Source: Leisingera sp. M658 (lineage in GTDB: Bacteria; Pseudomonadota; Alphaproteobacteria; Rhodobacterales; Rhodobacteraceae). Taken from it: a stretch of DNA of 64,000 nucleotides. The position numbers and the translations under genes were made by a program. Below the pieces are notes generated by a model. It was given only the letters and a program-made list of their open reading frames with translations, had not been told where the DNA came from and did not search any database. This document shows, piece after piece, positions 15,139 through 24,239 of this stretch. The stretch is from positions 3,878,001-3,942,000 of the forward strand of contig NZ_CP083546.1 in the NCBI RefSeq assembly GCF_025144145.1. Direction: 5' to 3'. Within the stretch, counting starts at the first letter, position 1; every line of letters starts with the position of its first letter.

Positions 15139-18075
15139 TCAATCCCCCGGCCCGCCACCCGCGCCGCCGCCCGCGTTCTGCGGTGTCAGCAGATGCCGGA
15201 TCAGCGCCACCGGATGGGCCCGCAAGGACAGCCGCATGGCGACGTAATCCTCCACCACTTCCTCGCCCAGGCCCATCTGCGGCAGATCCGCCTCCGGCTC
15301 GTAAATCCCCTCGCCCTCCAGCTCGCGGGCAAACAGCGGCAGCGGCTTGCGGGCGGCGATCGCCTTGGCCGCCCACAAGGCCTCACGCCGGTTCAACCCG
15401 AGGGCAGCAAAGGCATCGGCTTCAGCCAGCCGCTCGATCACCGGCGGCGGGGTGCCTGCCTTGCGCCAGACGTCCTCCACCTCTGTATAGCCATTGCCGC
15501 GCGCCGCAGTCAGCCAGGCGGCGTCCTCATCGCGCAGACCTTTCACCTGCCGGAACCCCAGCCGCAGCGCCAGGCCGCCATGGCCGTCGGGCTCCATCAC
15601 ATTGTCCCAATAGGAATTATTGATGCAGACCGGGCGCACGTCTACGCCATGTTCGCGGGCGTCGCGAACAATCTGCGCGGGCGCATAAAACCCCATCGGC
15701 TGCGCATTCAGCAGCGCACAGGCAAAGATGCCGGGATGGTGGCATTTGATCCAGGCAGAGGCATAAACCAAGAGCGCAAAAGACGCCGCATGGCTTTCCG
15801 GAAACCCGTAGGAGCCGAAGCCCTCGATCTGGGAAAAGCAGCGCTCGGAGAACTCTGTATCATAGCCGTTCCTGGCCATGCCACGCAAAAACAGGCTGCG
15901 GAATTCGCTGACGTTGCCGTGTTTCTTGAAGGTCGCGAGCGACCGCCGCAGCCGGTCGGCCTGCTCGGGCGTGAAGCCCGCGCCGACAATGGCGATCTGC
16001 ATCGCCTGCTCCTGAAATAAGGGCACGCCAAGGGTCTTACCCAGCACCTCGCCCAGCGCGTCCGAGGGGAAATGCACCGGCTCCTCGCCATTGCGGCGGC
16101 GGATATAGGGGTGCACCATATCGCCCTGGATCGGGCCGGGGCGGACGATGGCAACCTCGATCACCAGATCATAGAAATGGCGCGGCTTCATCCGCGGCAG
16201 AAAATTCATCTGCGCCCGGCTTTCGACCTGAAAGACGCCAATGCTGTCGGCCCGGCACAGCATGTTGTAGACCGCCGGATCCTCGGGCGGCAGGGTGGCC
16301 AGGCTGTAATCCAGCTGGTGGTGCTGCTGCAGCAGATCAAACGCCTTGCGGATACAGGTCAGCATGCCCAAGGACAGCACATCGACCTTGAGGATACCAA
16401 GCGTGTCGATGTCATCCTTGTCCCAGCAGATGACTGTGCGCCCCTCCATGGTGGCATTCTCGATCGGCACCAGCTCGTCCAGCCGGCCTTGGGTGATGAT
16501 AAAGCCGCCCACATGTTGCGACAGGTGGCGCGGGAAGCCGATGATCTGCTCCACCATCTGCATCGTCAGCTGCAGGCGGCGGCTGCCGGGGTCCAGCCCG
16601 ATCTCGCGCATCCGCTCGGCCTCCACCCCCTTGGCGCTGAAAAACCCCCACAGCTGCGAGGACAGGGCCGAAATGGTGTCCTCGGTCAGGCCCATGGCAC
16701 GGCCCACCTCGCGGATGGCGCGCTTGCCGCGGTAGTGGATCACCGTGGCACACAGCCCTGCGCGGTGGCGGCCGTAGCGTTCATAAATCCACTGGATCAC
16801 CTCCTCGCGCCGCTCGTGCTCGAAATCGACGTCGATGTCGGGCGGCTCGTCGCGGGCCTCGGAGACGAAACGCTCGAACACCATGGTGCCGAGTTCGGGG
16901 CTGACCGAGGTCACGCCGAGACAGTAGCAGACCACCGAATTCGCCGCCGAGCCGCGCCCCTGGCACAGGATCCCGCGGGAGCGGGCAAAGGCGACGATGT
17001 CGCGCACCGTCAGGAAGTAGGGATCATATTTCAGCTTGCCGATCAGGGCCAGTTCATGCTCCAGCAGGCTGCGCACCTTGTCCGGCGCGCCGCCCGGATA
17101 GCGCCATTGCAGGCCCTCCTCGGCCAGCCGCCGCAGGCGTTGCGGCGGGGGCTCACTGCCGCGCCCTTCATCCGGGTAGTCATAGCGCAGCTCATCCAGG
17201 GAGAAATTCAGCCGCTCCGCCAGCCGGGCGGCATTCTCCACAGCGTCTTCATACCCGCGGAACAGACGGCGCATTTCCGCCTCTGACCGCAGGCGCTGCT
17301 CACCATTGGCCATGGCGGCACGGCCCAGGGTCTCTACCTTGCAGCGCAGGCGGATGGCGCTGAGGACATCGCCCAGGCGGCGGCGGCTGCCGTGGTGCAT
17401 CTTTGGCGCGGCACTGGCGAGCGGCGGCAGGTTCAGATGCCGGGCGAGATCCGCGAGCTGCGCAAACCGTGTTTGGTCGCCGCCGTCATAGGCAGGCGTC
17501 ATCAGCAGATGCATGCGGCCGGCAAAGCGGCGCGTCAGCCCGTCCATATGCGGCCCCCATCCGCCCGCACCGCTGAGGCCATGTTCCTCCTGCGGCAACA
17601 GGAGAAGGTGGAGACCCTCCGCGAATTCCAGCAGGTCAGCGATATGCAGGAGACAGCTGCCTTTCTCCACTCTGAGCCGCCCGGTGGAGATCAGCTGTGT
17701 CAGACTGCCCCAGCCCGCGCGGTTCACCGGCAGCGCGATCACCTCTGGCGCATCACTGAAGATAAGCCGCGCCGCCGGGATCAGCCGTGGCGCATCGCAG
17801 ATAGGGAAAGAAAGCGGCGGCGCGATGCCCTCGGGGGGCGGCGGGCCGATGGGCGTGTTCTGCCGGTTCCAGTCCTGCCGCTCGCGCACCTGGCGGGCAA
17901 TGCCGCGGCATTCGGCATGGGCGCGCACGATGCCCGCCACCGAGTTTTCGTCGGCAATGGCAACCGCCGCGATCCCCAGCTCCAGCGCGCGGGTCACATA
18001 TTCCTCAGGGTGGGAGGCCCCGGTGAGGAAGGTGAAGTTGGAAAGGCAGGCAAATTCGGCAAACATGACCTGCAT
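15139..18075 (-). CDS. dnaE2: Error-prone DNA polymerase DnaE2 (ImuC), C-terminally truncated
   Basis: A 978-residue C-family polymerase subunit for SOS-induced translesion synthesis. The PHP domain opens with NFTFLTGASHPEEY. The catalytic palm has the paired aspartates in PDIDVDF and the third in LKVDVLSLGML. The thumb, fingers and helix-hairpin-helix parts continue to SLRAHPVALIRHLLT. Family members then have roughly 90-110 more residues with an OB fold; here the frame instead ends in PQNAGGGAGGGPGD. No frameshifted remnant is visible in the 145 bp before gpmI. A LexA box overlaps the start region. The imuA and imuB genes that normally precede it are absent. ATG 18066 is an alternative start. 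Confidence 0.9.
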   Translation of the reverse strand: MQVMFAEFACLSNFTFLTGASHPEEYVTRALELGIAAVAIADENSVAGIVRAHAECRGIARQVRERQDWNRQNTPIGPPPPEGIAPPLSFPICDAPRLIPAARLIFSDAPEVIALPVNRAGWGSLTQLISTGRLRVEKGSCLLHIADLLEFAEGLHLLLLPQEEHGLSGAGGWGPHMDGLTRRFAGRMHLLMTPAYDGGDQTRFAQLADLARHLNLPPLASAAPKMHHGSRRRLGDVLSAIRLRCKVETLGRAAMANGEQRLRSEAEMRRLFRGYEDAVENAARLAERLNFSLDELRYDYPDEGRGSEPPPQRLRRLAEEGLQWRYPGGAPDKVRSLLEHELALIGKLKYDPYFLTVRDIVAFARSRGILCQGRGSAANSVVCYCLGVTSVSPELGTMVFERFVSEARDEPPDIDVDFEHERREEVIQWIYERYGRHRAGLCATVIHYRGKRAIREVGRAMGLTEDTISALSSQLWGFFSAKGVEAERMREIGLDPGSRRLQLTMQMVEQIIGFPRHLSQHVGGFIITQGRLDELVPIENATMEGRTVICWDKDDIDTLGILKVDVLSLGMLTCIRKAFDLLQQHHQLDYSLATLPPEDPAVYNMLCRADSIGVFQVESRAQMNFLPRMKPRHFYDLVIEVAIVRPGPIQGDMVHPYIRRRNGEEPVHFPSDALGEVLGKTLGVPLFQEQAMQIAIVGAGFTPEQADRLRRSLATFKKHGNVSEFRSLFLRGMARNGYDTEFSERCFSQIEGFGSYGFPESHAASFALLVYASAWIKCHHPGIFACALLNAQPMGFYAPAQIVRDAREHGVDVRPVCINNSYWDNVMEPDGHGGLALRLGFRQVKGLRDEDAAWLTAARGNGYTEVEDVWRKAGTPPPVIERLAEADAFAALGLNRREALWAAKAIAARKPLPLFARELEGEGIYEPEADLPQMGLGEEVVEDYVAMRLSLRAHPVALIRHLLTPQNAGGGAGGGPGD

Positions 18076-18078
18076 GAT

Positions 18079-18093
18079 ATTCCTGTTTTGTTC
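18079..18093 (-). promoter_or_regulatory. LexA (SOS) box upstream of dnaE2
   Basis: On the minus strand the sequence GAAC-AAAACAG-GAAT matches the alphaproteobacterial LexA site GAAC-N7-GAAC with one change at the last base. It ends only 4 bases before the dnaE2 start codon at 18075, so LexA binding would block both transcription and the start region. Confidence 0.75.
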
Positions 18094-18135
18094 TCATGTG
18101 GAGTCCTGCCGCAACGCCAGCCGCAGACGCCGCCC

Positions 18136-18206
18136 GCGCCGCGCGCTGCGCGGCGCTTGGCCCAACCGCCGCAGGGCATTTTCAATGCCCGCACGACGGG
18201 CGGGAG
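18136..18206 (+). repeat. Two-hairpin intergenic element, copy A2
   Basis: Hairpin 1 is GCGCCGCGC-GCT-GCGCGGCGC (9 bp). The core GCCCAAC is followed by stem 2 (GGGCATT-TTC-AATGCCC) and the block GGGCGGGAG. This copy lies in a divergent region between dnaE2 and the DUF1203 gene, about 95 bp before the latter. Confidence 0.8.
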
Positions 18207-18300
18207 CGCTTTGTTTCAGGCCACTGCGGGATGCGCAAGATCCGGGTCGATTGCGGCGAGGCGGTCCGGGCATGGTGGTGTCAGCAAAAGGAGAAAACCC

Positions 18301-18807
18301 ATGATCAGGATCACCGCCCTGCCCACAGAGATTGTCCGCGCGCTGCAGGAGGGCGGCGCCGATGCCCACGGCCAAGCGCCGGAGCGCGCGGTGTCCGGCG
18401 GCGGCAGCAACCCCTGCCGCCACTGCCTGCAATACATCCCCGATGGTAAAGACATGCTGATCCTGGCCCACCGCCCCTTTCCCGAAGCACAGCCCTATGC
18501 CGAAACAGGGCCGATTTTCCTGTGCGCCGATCATTGCGAACGGCACGAAGGCGAAGATATGCCGGAGATGTTGACGGGCTCCCCGGATTACCTGATCAAA
18601 GGCTACAGCGCCGATCACCGGATTGTTTACGGCACCGGCATTGTCATCCCGCAGGCCGAGATGAGGCGGCAGACGGAAGCGATCTTTGCGGACGAGCGGG
18701 TCAGCTACATCCACGTCCGGTCATCACGCAACAACTGCTACCAGGCGCGGATCGACCGGGGGGTAAAGGGGAAAGTGCCAACCCTCACGTTGACCTCGGA
18801 ACACTAA
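18301..18807 (+). CDS. DUF1203 domain-containing protein
   Basis: A 168-residue protein matching the DUF1203 family over its length. It has a cysteine/histidine group (NPCRHCLQY at about 40-48 and LCADHCERH at about 77-85) and the ending SSRNNCYQARIDRG. The clustered Cys/His residues may bind metal; this is inferred from spacing. Function is unknown. A good ribosome site, AAAGGAG, lies just upstream of the ATG. It stands alone between element A2 and a convergent ABC ATPase gene. Confidence 0.85.
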   Translation: MIRITALPTEIVRALQEGGADAHGQAPERAVSGGGSNPCRHCLQYIPDGKDMLILAHRPFPEAQPYAETGPIFLCADHCERHEGEDMPEMLTGSPDYLIKGYSADHRIVYGTGIVIPQAEMRRQTEAIFADERVSYIHVRSSRNNCYQARIDRGVKGKVPTLTLTSEH

Positions 18808-18877
18808 GGGCGGCGTCTGCCTGGGCAGGCGCGAACGTGCCTGTCTGTTTTGCCGGAGGCAAACCTGCGGATTGACG

Positions 18878-18907
18878 GGCCGGCAAGCGCGGCCCGGCTT
18901 GCCGGCC
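18878..18907. terminator. Strong hairpin between convergent genes
   Basis: A perfect 11-bp inverted repeat (GGCCGGCAAGC and GCTTGCCGGCC, 8-base loop) between the convergent DUF1203 and ABC genes. It lacks a T tract on either side, so it may act as a bidirectional stop aided by Rho, or protect 3' ends. Confidence 0.5.
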
Positions 18908-18940
18908 GCGCGGAACAGATGTTCCAACCTGCCGGACAGA

Positions 18941-19879
18941 CTATCCCGCTCTGGCTGACTTTGTCAGCGACAGGAAAACATCCTCCAAGTCTGCCTCTTC
19001 GGTCTTCACATCACGGATCGAAATACCGGCAGCATGGACCGCGGCCAGCACGTCCTCGGCGCTGGTCAGGCGGCTGCGGTAGCGCAGCACCACGGCGCCG
19101 TCTTCGCGCAAACAGGCCTCGATCCCCTCGCCCTGCGGCATGACCGTGGCGGGCACCGCCGGATGCACCACCATGGTCTTGGCATCAAGCCGCCCCAGCA
19201 GGCTGGATTTGCTGTCCCGCGCCACCACCTCGCCCTGGTTGATAATGGCGATCTCGTCGCACATCTCCTCGGCTTCCTCCAGGTAGTGGGTGGTGAGGAT
19301 GATGGTCATGCCTTGCGCGTTCAGCTTGCGGATGTTCTGCCACAGCATCTGGCGCAGCTCGATATCGACACCCGCAGTGGGTTCATCCAGCACCAGCACC
19401 GACGGGCGGTGAACCAGCGCCTTGCCCAGCAGCAAGCGCCGCCGCATGCCGCCAGAGAGGGTCCGGGCATAAGCCCCGGCCTTGTCCGTGAGGCCGATCA
19501 TCCGCAGGATTTCGTCGCTGTGGCGTTCGGATTTGGGCACACCGTAAAGACCCGCCTGCACCTCCAGCGCGCCGCGCGGGGTGAAGAAAGGATCAAGGTT
19601 CAGCTCCTGCGGCATGACACCGATGGCAGCCCGGCTCTGGCGCGGGTTTTCGTCCTGGTCAAAGCCCCAGATCGACACCTGCCCGCTGGTCTTGCGCACC
19701 AGCCCTGCCAGGATATTGATCAGAGTGGATTTACCGGCGCCATTCGGCCCCAATAGCCCAAAGACCGAACCGCGCGGCACCGTGAGATCGACACCCTTCA
19801 GCGCGTGTTTCCCGGGCTGGCCTTTGTGCCCTTTGTAAATTTTGCGCAAAGCTTTGATACGGATTGCATCGCTTGTCAT
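18941..19879 (-). CDS. ABC transporter ATP-binding protein (YadG/DrrA-like)
   Basis: A 312-residue ABC2-type ATPase. Walker A is GLLGPNGAGKST (about 41-52), the signature is LSGGMRRR, Walker B is VLVLDEPTAGVD and the switch histidine is in TTHYLEEAEE. The C-terminal 80 residues form the extra domain common to DrrA/YadG proteins that work with an ABC2 permease. No permease gene is adjacent in this window, which is unusual, since such ATPases are normally next to one. The substrate cannot be stated. Confidence 0.9.
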   Translation of the reverse strand: MTSDAIRIKALRKIYKGHKGQPGKHALKGVDLTVPRGSVFGLLGPNGAGKSTLINILAGLVRKTSGQVSIWGFDQDENPRQSRAAIGVMPQELNLDPFFTPRGALEVQAGLYGVPKSERHSDEILRMIGLTDKAGAYARTLSGGMRRRLLLGKALVHRPSVLVLDEPTAGVDIELRQMLWQNIRKLNAQGMTIILTTHYLEEAEEMCDEIAIINQGEVVARDSKSSLLGRLDAKTMVVHPAVPATVMPQGEGIEACLREDGAVVLRYRSRLTSAEDVLAAVHAAGISIRDVKTEEADLEDVFLSLTKSARAG

Positions 19880-19950
19880 CGCCGCTCTTGCCCCCGGTTT
19901 TTCCTTGGCTCATAAAAGCGCCTAGCCGAAAAGTGAAAGGACTGCCAGCC

Positions 19951-20145
19951 ATGAGCACCGCCACGCCCCCTGAAGCGCCGGAAACCAGGATCGTGAACAG
20001 CCGCAAGGTGGCCTGCGACGGCAGCGAGGGCGCACTGGGGCATCCGCGGGTCTATTTGCAGATCCCCGAGGCCGAGGGTTTCGTAGAATGCCCCTATTGC
20101 GACTGCAAGTATATCTATGAGGATGCAGCCAAGGCGGCGGAGTGA
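19951..20145 (+). CDS. Zinc-finger domain-containing protein (CHCC type)
   Basis: A 64-residue protein with the zf-CHCC pattern (PF10276): VACDGSEGALGHPRVYL followed by ECPYCDCKYIY, giving one Cys, one His and a C-x2-C pair. The same fold occurs in the NDUFS6 subunit of complex I, and short free-standing forms are common in alphaproteobacteria. Start MSTATPPEAPE follows an AAAGGA ribosome site. It is divergent from the ABC ATPase with 71 bp between. Confidence 0.85.
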   Translation: MSTATPPEAPETRIVNSRKVACDGSEGALGHPRVYLQIPEAEGFVECPYCDCKYIYEDAAKAAE

Positions 20146-20183
20146 TCCAACGCGGCCCAGCCCAGGCCTGCAGCGGCTGGGAA

Positions 20184-20228
20184 CCGGAAAATTCAAATTT
20201 TCCGGCCAAATTTCTTCGAAGAAATTTG
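20184..20228. repeat. Two AT-rich hairpins back to back
   Basis: The first hairpin is CCGGAAAAT-TCAA-ATTTTCCGG (20184-20205). The second is a perfect palindrome at 20207-20228 centred on TTCGAA. They are strikingly AT-rich for this genome and lie between the zinc-finger and flavodoxin genes, both on the plus strand. They may mark a transcript end or be a small dispersed repeat; no T tract follows. Confidence 0.6.
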
Positions 20229-20267
20229 CCAGCGCCCGGTATGGTCCCGCAGGGCTGAAGCAAACGG

Positions 20268-20762
20268 ATGGTGCACATGGCACAGCTTCTGATCGTCTAC
20301 CACTCACGCACCGGCGGCAGCCGCCGGATGGCGGAGGTGGCGGCGGAGGCGGCACGCGGTGAGGTTTCCACGGTTCTGAAGCGGGCCGAAGAGGCCGGGC
20401 CGGAGGATCTGCTGGCGGCGGATGGCTACATCTTCTGCGCGCCGGAAAACCTGGCGGCGCTGTCGGGCCAGATGAAAGAGTTTTTCGACCGCTGCTATTA
20501 TCCGGTGCTGGGGCAGCTCAGCGGACGGCCCTATGCGCAGATGGTCTGTGCCGGCTCGGATGGGGAGAACGCCGCCCGCCAATGCGCCCGGATTGCCACC
20601 GGCTGGCGATTAAAACAGGTGCAGGAGCCGCTGATCATCTGCACCCATGCGCAGACGCCTGAGGCCATTCTGGCGCCAAAAGTGATCCCGGAGGAACAGC
20701 TGGACGCCTGCCGCGAGCTGGGATTGGCACTGGGTGCTGGGCTGGCGATGGGGGTGTTTTGA
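20268..20762 (+). CDS. Flavodoxin-family protein
   Basis: A protein of 164 residues (161 if started at the ATG at 20277). The N-terminus LLIVYHSRTGGSRRMAE is the phosphate-binding loop of flavodoxin-like folds. Segments near residues 55-80 (CAPENLAALSGQMKEFFDR) and 95-105 correspond to the other FMN loops of NAD(P)H:quinone-reductase-like flavodoxins. It likely binds FMN and acts in cytoplasmic electron transfer; the partner is unknown. The start MAQLLIVY is the more usual one for this family. Confidence 0.85.
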   Translation: MVHMAQLLIVYHSRTGGSRRMAEVAAEAARGEVSTVLKRAEEAGPEDLLAADGYIFCAPENLAALSGQMKEFFDRCYYPVLGQLSGRPYAQMVCAGSDGENAARQCARIATGWRLKQVQEPLIICTHAQTPEAILAPKVIPEEQLDACRELGLALGAGLAMGVF

Positions 20763-20807
20763 GCTAGAGGCACCGGCCTGTGGTTGCGGTCGCCAGCGTG
20801 ACCGTAA

Positions 20808-21245
20808 TCAGCCGTAGATCCGGGGATCCTGCAAATAGACCGCATCAAAGATTGCAAACGCGGTAGCGGCCACTTCGGTCCCAGCAACACTTTCGCGATC
20901 AAATGCACTGTCGGCCAGATCACTGTTTGCGGAGGCGCGGGCATCAGCGTCTATGACCATTACTCCTGGACCATCCTCGTTCTCAAAATGCAACAAGGAA
21001 ACTGCAACGCGATCAGCGGGAGACGCGCCCTCCCCCCAAGGTCCAATGATCAAGTCATAATTGGCCGGGTGACGATCCAACCCAGCACCAGCGGTCCACT
21101 GCACATGAAAGCTGGCGATGGTGCTTTCCGGAGTATGAACAAATCCCCAGACCAAACGGGTTTCGCTACCGCAACAGCTGCAAACCCCGCTGTTTTGATC
21201 AAGCGGTTCCACTTCGTAATCGTTTTTTCCAGCGGTATCCTGCAT
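20808..21245 (-). CDS. Hypothetical protein with a short Cys cluster
   Basis: A 145-residue protein beginning MQDTAGKNDYEVEPL. Near the N-terminus it has CSCCGS, a spacing that could bind zinc. The remainder is mixed alpha/beta with many acidic residues and no signal peptide or membrane segment. I recognise no family. Its base use is less GC-rich than that of its neighbours, which may point to later acquisition. It lies alone on the minus strand between two plus-strand genes; no overlapping frame is a better candidate. Confidence 0.6.
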   Translation of the reverse strand: MQDTAGKNDYEVEPLDQNSGVCSCCGSETRLVWGFVHTPESTIASFHVQWTAGAGLDRHPANYDLIIGPWGEGASPADRVAVSLLHFENEDGPGVMVIDADARASANSDLADSAFDRESVAGTEVAATAFAIFDAVYLQDPRIYG

Positions 21246-21396
21246 AACACCCGTCTACCTTTGGCGGAGCTGCGCGTCCAGTTTCTCTATTACGCACGGC
21301 TCTGCCCGCGCCCCAAACTCCAATTGCCCTTCCTGCCCGGATCACCGATAACCGGGAAACTGAACACGAACGGATTTTCCAGGGAGCGCGGCGCAC

Positions 21397-24198
21397 ATGA
21401 GCGGCACACAATTCGGCAAGGGCTGCCATCTCCATCTGATCGACGGCTCGGCTTTCATCTTCCGCGCCTATCACGCGCTGCCGCCGCTGACGCGGAAATC
21501 CGACGGGCTGCCGATTGGGGCAGTGGCCGGCTTCTGCAACATGCTGCAGCGCTATGTGGAGGGCAACACAGGCCCCGATGCGCCGACCCATGTGGCGGTG
21601 ATCTTTGACCATTCCGGCAAGTCGTTCCGCAACGAGATGTACGACCTTTACAAGGCCAACCGTCCGCCCGCGCCTGAGGACTTGCGCCCGCAGTTCCCGC
21701 TGACCCGCGAGGCGACCCGCGCCTTCAACATCGCCTGCAAGGAAGTTGAAGGGTTCGAGGCCGACGATATCATCGCCACCCTGGCGCATCAGGCGCGCGA
21801 TGCCGGCGGGCGCTGTACCATCATTTCATCCGACAAGGACCTGATGCAGCTGGTCGGCGGCGGTGTTGAAATGCTGGACGCGATGAAGAACAAGCGGATC
21901 GACAGCGACGGCGTGCATGAGAAATTCGGTGTCGGCCCCGACCGGGTGGTGGATGTGCAGGCGCTGGCGGGTGACAGCGTTGATAACGTGCCGGGCGCGC
22001 CGGGGATCGGAATCAAGACCGCGGCCCTGCTGATCAATGAATTCGGCGATCTGACCAGCCTTCTGGACCGGGCTGAGGAGATCAAACAGCCCAAGCGCCG
22101 CCAGACCCTGATCGAACACCGCGCGCAGATTGAACTGTCCAAACGGCTGGTGCAGCTGGATTGCAATATGGCGCTGGATTTCTCGCTGGAGGATCTGGAA
22201 GTGATGGTGCCGGATGCCGAGACCCTGCTGACCTTCCTGTCGGAGATGGAGTTCCGCACCCTGACCAAGCGCCTTGCCGATCAGCTGGGCATGGATGCGC
22301 CTGCCATTCCCGAAGCGGCCGCCGCTGCGGCTGAGGTCACAGCACCCGAAGCAGTGCCGTTCGACAAAGACAAATACGAATGCGTCCGCGAGGCGGAAGC
22401 CTTGCAGGTCTGGGTGGACCGCATCCGCCGGCGCGGCTGGGTGGCGGTGGATACCGAGACCACCGGGCTGGATGAAATGGTCGTCGATCTGGTCGGCATT
22501 TCGCTGTGCGTGGAGCCGGGCGAGGCCTGCTATATTCCGCTGGCGCATAAGGCCGGGGGCGACGATCTGTTTGGCGGCGAGGGGTTGTCCGACGGGCAGA
22601 TGCCGCTGAACGACGCTGTCGCAATGCTGAAGGACGTGCTGGAAGATCCGGCGATCCTGAAGATCGGCCAGAACATGAAATACGACGCTAAGATCCTGCA
22701 CCGCTACGGGGTGGATGTGGCGCCGATTGATGACACTATGCTGATGTCTTATGCGCTGCATGCCGGGATGCACGGGCATGGCATGGATGCGCTGTCGGAA
22801 CGCTACCTGGACCACACGCCGATCCCGATCAAGCCGCTGCTGGGCAGTGGCAAATCGGCAATCACCTTTGACCGGGTGCCGATTGATGATGCGGTGCCTT
22901 ATGCCGCCGAAGACGCAGATATCACCCTGCGCCTGTGGCAGGCGTTCAAGCCGCAGCTGCATCAGGAGCGGGTGACCACGGTTTACGAGACGCTGGAACG
23001 GCCCTTGGTGCCGGTGCTGGCGGATATGGAACGCAACGGCATCAAGGTGGACCGCGATACGCTGAGCCGGATGTCCAATGCCTTTGCCCAGAAGATGGCT
23101 GGCTTGGAGGCCGAGATCCACGAGCTGGCGGGCCGCAGCTTCAACGTCGGCTCCCCCAAACAGCTGGGGGAGATCCTGTTTGACGAAATGTCGCTGCCCG
23201 GCGGCAAGAAGGGCAAGACAGGCGCCTATGCCACCGGTGCGGATATCCTGGAGGATCTGGCGACCGAGCATGATCTGCCCGCGCGGGTGCTGGACTGGCG
23301 GCAGCTCAGCAAACTGAAATCGACCTACACGGATGCGCTGCAGGACCATATCAACGCAGATACCGGCCGGGTGCATACATCTTATGCGCAGACCGGGGCC
23401 AGCACCGGGCGGATGGCCTCGACCGATCCGAACCTGCAGAATATCCCTGTACGCACCGAGGAAGGCCGCCGCATCCGCGAAGCCTTTGTGGCGGACGAGG
23501 GCAATGTGCTGCTGTCACTGGATTACAGCCAGATTGAGCTGCGTATTTTGGCGCATATGGCCGGGATCGACGCGCTGAAGGCGGCCTTTGCCGAAGGGCA
23601 GGATATTCACGCGATGACTGCGTCGGAGATGTTTGAGGTGCCGCTGGACCAGATGACACCGGAGATCCGCCGTCAGGCCAAGGCGATCAACTTTGGTGTG
23701 ATCTACGGCATCTCCGGCTTTGGCCTTGCGCGTAATCTGCGCATTCCGCGCAAGGACGCGCAGGGGTTCATCGACCGGTATTTCGAGCGTTTCCCGGGCA
23801 TCCGCAAATACATGGATCAGACGGTGGAGTTCGCCAAGGAGCATGGCTATGTGCAGACCTTGTTCGGGCGCAAGATCCACACCGCGGAGATCAACGCCAA
23901 GGGGCCCAAAGCAGGCTTTGCCAAACGCGCCGCGATCAACGCCCCGATCCAGGGGACTGCTGCCGACGTGATCCGCCGGGCGATGGTCCGGATGCCTGCG
24001 GCGATTGCCCATCTGCCCGCGCGGATGCTGCTGCAGGTGCACGATGAACTGCTGTTCGAAGTGCCGGAAGCGGCAGTGGAGGAGACCATCGCAGCCGCCC
24101 GCCAGGTGATGGAGACTGCCGCCGATCCGGCGGTGCATCTGGACGTAAAGCTGGTGGTAGACGCAGGCCGAGGCCAGAACTGGGCCGAGGCGCACTAA
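21397..24198 (+). CDS. polA: DNA polymerase I
   Basis: A 933-residue PolI with all three domains. The 5'-3' exonuclease occupies about residues 1-300 (LIDGSAFIFRAYHALPPL near the start, EGFEADDIIATL, DKDLMQLV). The 3'-5' proofreading domain (about 325-520) keeps the catalytic pair in WVAVDTETTGLDEM, so it is probably active. The polymerase domain (about 560-933) has motif A LSLDYSQIELRILAH, motif B RRQAKAINFGVIYG and motif C LLQVHDELLFEV. It works in Okazaki-fragment maturation and repair. The ATG at 21397 follows AGGGAG, a good ribosome site. Confidence 0.98.
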   Translation: MSGTQFGKGCHLHLIDGSAFIFRAYHALPPLTRKSDGLPIGAVAGFCNMLQRYVEGNTGPDAPTHVAVIFDHSGKSFRNEMYDLYKANRPPAPEDLRPQFPLTREATRAFNIACKEVEGFEADDIIATLAHQARDAGGRCTIISSDKDLMQLVGGGVEMLDAMKNKRIDSDGVHEKFGVGPDRVVDVQALAGDSVDNVPGAPGIGIKTAALLINEFGDLTSLLDRAEEIKQPKRRQTLIEHRAQIELSKRLVQLDCNMALDFSLEDLEVMVPDAETLLTFLSEMEFRTLTKRLADQLGMDAPAIPEAAAAAAEVTAPEAVPFDKDKYECVREAEALQVWVDRIRRRGWVAVDTETTGLDEMVVDLVGISLCVEPGEACYIPLAHKAGGDDLFGGEGLSDGQMPLNDAVAMLKDVLEDPAILKIGQNMKYDAKILHRYGVDVAPIDDTMLMSYALHAGMHGHGMDALSERYLDHTPIPIKPLLGSGKSAITFDRVPIDDAVPYAAEDADITLRLWQAFKPQLHQERVTTVYETLERPLVPVLADMERNGIKVDRDTLSRMSNAFAQKMAGLEAEIHELAGRSFNVGSPKQLGEILFDEMSLPGGKKGKTGAYATGADILEDLATEHDLPARVLDWRQLSKLKSTYTDALQDHINADTGRVHTSYAQTGASTGRMASTDPNLQNIPVRTEEGRRIREAFVADEGNVLLSLDYSQIELRILAHMAGIDALKAAFAEGQDIHAMTASEMFEVPLDQMTPEIRRQAKAINFGVIYGISGFGLARNLRIPRKDAQGFIDRYFERFPGIRKYMDQTVEFAKEHGYVQTLFGRKIHTAEINAKGPKAGFAKRAAINAPIQGTAADVIRRAMVRMPAAIAHLPARMLLQVHDELLFEVPEAAVEETIAAARQVMETAADPAVHLDVKLVVDAGRGQNWAEAH

Positions 24199-24239
24199 GC
24201 CAGTTATCTTGAGGCGGCCCTCGCGCGGCAGGCGGGGCA

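Noticed and set aside
21826-23376. Long open frame antisense to polA (about 516 codons)
   Set aside because: It lies wholly opposite a complete polA with all motifs, and its composition (His/Gln/Arg-rich) is that of a shadow frame in GC-rich DNA.
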